Assembly: GCF_022818495.1 (NCBI RefSeq)
Contig: NZ_CP089291.1
Coordinates: 3,923,501 to 3,987,500 of the forward strand
Source of the DNA: Fodinisporobacter ferrooxydans
Lineage (GTDB): Bacteria > Bacillota > Bacilli > Tumebacillales > MYW30-H2
Reading direction: 5' to 3'
Length of the DNA stretch: 64,000 nt
The notes below the pieces were generated by a model. It ran no database searches. It was not told the origin of the DNA and worked only from the letters and a program-made list of their open reading frames with translations. Of the stretch, positions 63,737 through 64,000 are shown piece after piece; the stretch's first letter is position 1, and each line of letters opens with the position of its first letter. The position numbers were made by a program, and so were the translations under genes.

Positions 63737-64000
63737 CTACAATCCCAGTGCCTTTTTGCCGGCTTCGAGAACCGTTATGATACGATCGACGTCGTAAATG
63801 CTTCCCCTCCAGGTGCCGCCGCTTGCCGATTGCAGTGCGGCCCAAAGGCGAGTATCATCCGGAAGGTCCGGATCCGGCTGCAATCCCGGGTGGGGTGTAC
63901 GGTTCGCGAGAATCGCGGCTCCCTCTTCCGGACGAAACGTTTTATCGCCTTCACCGATAAAGTTGACACTACCTGTCAAGTTGTTGCGGTCGATGATTAC
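63737..64000 (-). CDS. YagF/YjhG-type sugar-acid dehydratase (C-terminal end)
   Basis: The last 87 residues of a longer protein; the reading frame stays open to the window edge. The ending TRLWAALQSASGGTWRGSIY and DVDRIITVLEAGKKALGL resembles the C-terminus of YagF/YjhG (D-xylonate-type) dehydratases of the IlvD/Edd family. Only the tail is visible, so the substrate and the assignment itself are tentative. Confidence 0.55.
   Translation of the reverse strand, partial: VIIDRNNLTGSVNFIGEGDKTFRPEEGAAILANRTPHPGLQPDPDLPDDTRLWAALQSASGGTWRGSIYDVDRIITVLEAGKKALGL

Overview
The window looks like chromosome of an endospore-forming member of the Bacilli with moderate G+C, probably near Alicyclobacillaceae or Paenibacillaceae. 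That placement is an inference from gene order and sporulation genes; no rRNA or other taxonomic marker is present. Almost everything from base 1 to about 51 kb is on the minus strand. Starts at TTG or GTG behind strong Shine-Dalgarno sequences are common, and many starts were trimmed on that basis. 

Region 1 (1-16.4 kb) is a sporulation and housekeeping block in an order close to that of Bacillus subtilis: nudF, EndoQ-like nuclease, spoIIM, RNHCP protein, fur, DUF4227, xerD, deoB, punA, pdp, DUF1540, dacF, spoIIAA-spoIIAB-sigF, spoVAC. The spoIIA operon has a near-perfect sigma-H promoter. Additions are an XRE-TPR regulator between dacF and spoIIAA, a 43-residue membrane ORF after sigF, and an 11-residue-repeat coiled-coil gene between xerD and deoB. 

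Region 2 (16.4-32.8 kb) is acyl-CoA metabolism. It holds a permease, a PccB-type carboxyltransferase, a fused B12-domain/methylmalonyl-CoA epimerase, the mutase large subunit, an ammonium transporter, and a lpdV-bkdAA-bkdAB-bkdB-lipA operon. That operon lies behind a perfectly spaced sigma-54 promoter just downstream of its presumed activator gene bkdR. Together these could take branched-chain amino acids through branched acyl-CoA and propionyl-CoA to succinyl-CoA, and the sigma-54 operon also supplies branched primers for fatty acids. 

Region 3 (32.8-44.4 kb) has an orphan flaG, a steA/steB-like pair with two envelope glycosyltransferase-type genes, a molybdenum cofactor cluster (moaC, moaA, a moaD-moaE fusion, moeB), a membrane protein with a decayed Mrr-like domain, and a Xaa-Pro peptidase preceded by a 13-copy AATCC microsatellite. 

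Region 4 (44.5-64 kb) is more accessory. It has a three-gene ABC-2 exporter, a HAD hydrolase, NifU, an IS110-family element with a structured 3-prime non-coding region, two transporters, a histidine kinase fused to an RsbR-like STAS module and overlapping an RsbT-like kinase gene, pepF, and a Gln/Gly-rich protein with eight repeats. The last has a sigma-G-like promoter and repeats resembling gamma-type small acid-soluble spore proteins; it is the most intriguing locus. A nucleotidyltransferase pair and the end of a YagF/YjhG-type dehydratase close the window. A 145-bp inverted-repeat-bounded intergenic element is present in three forms.
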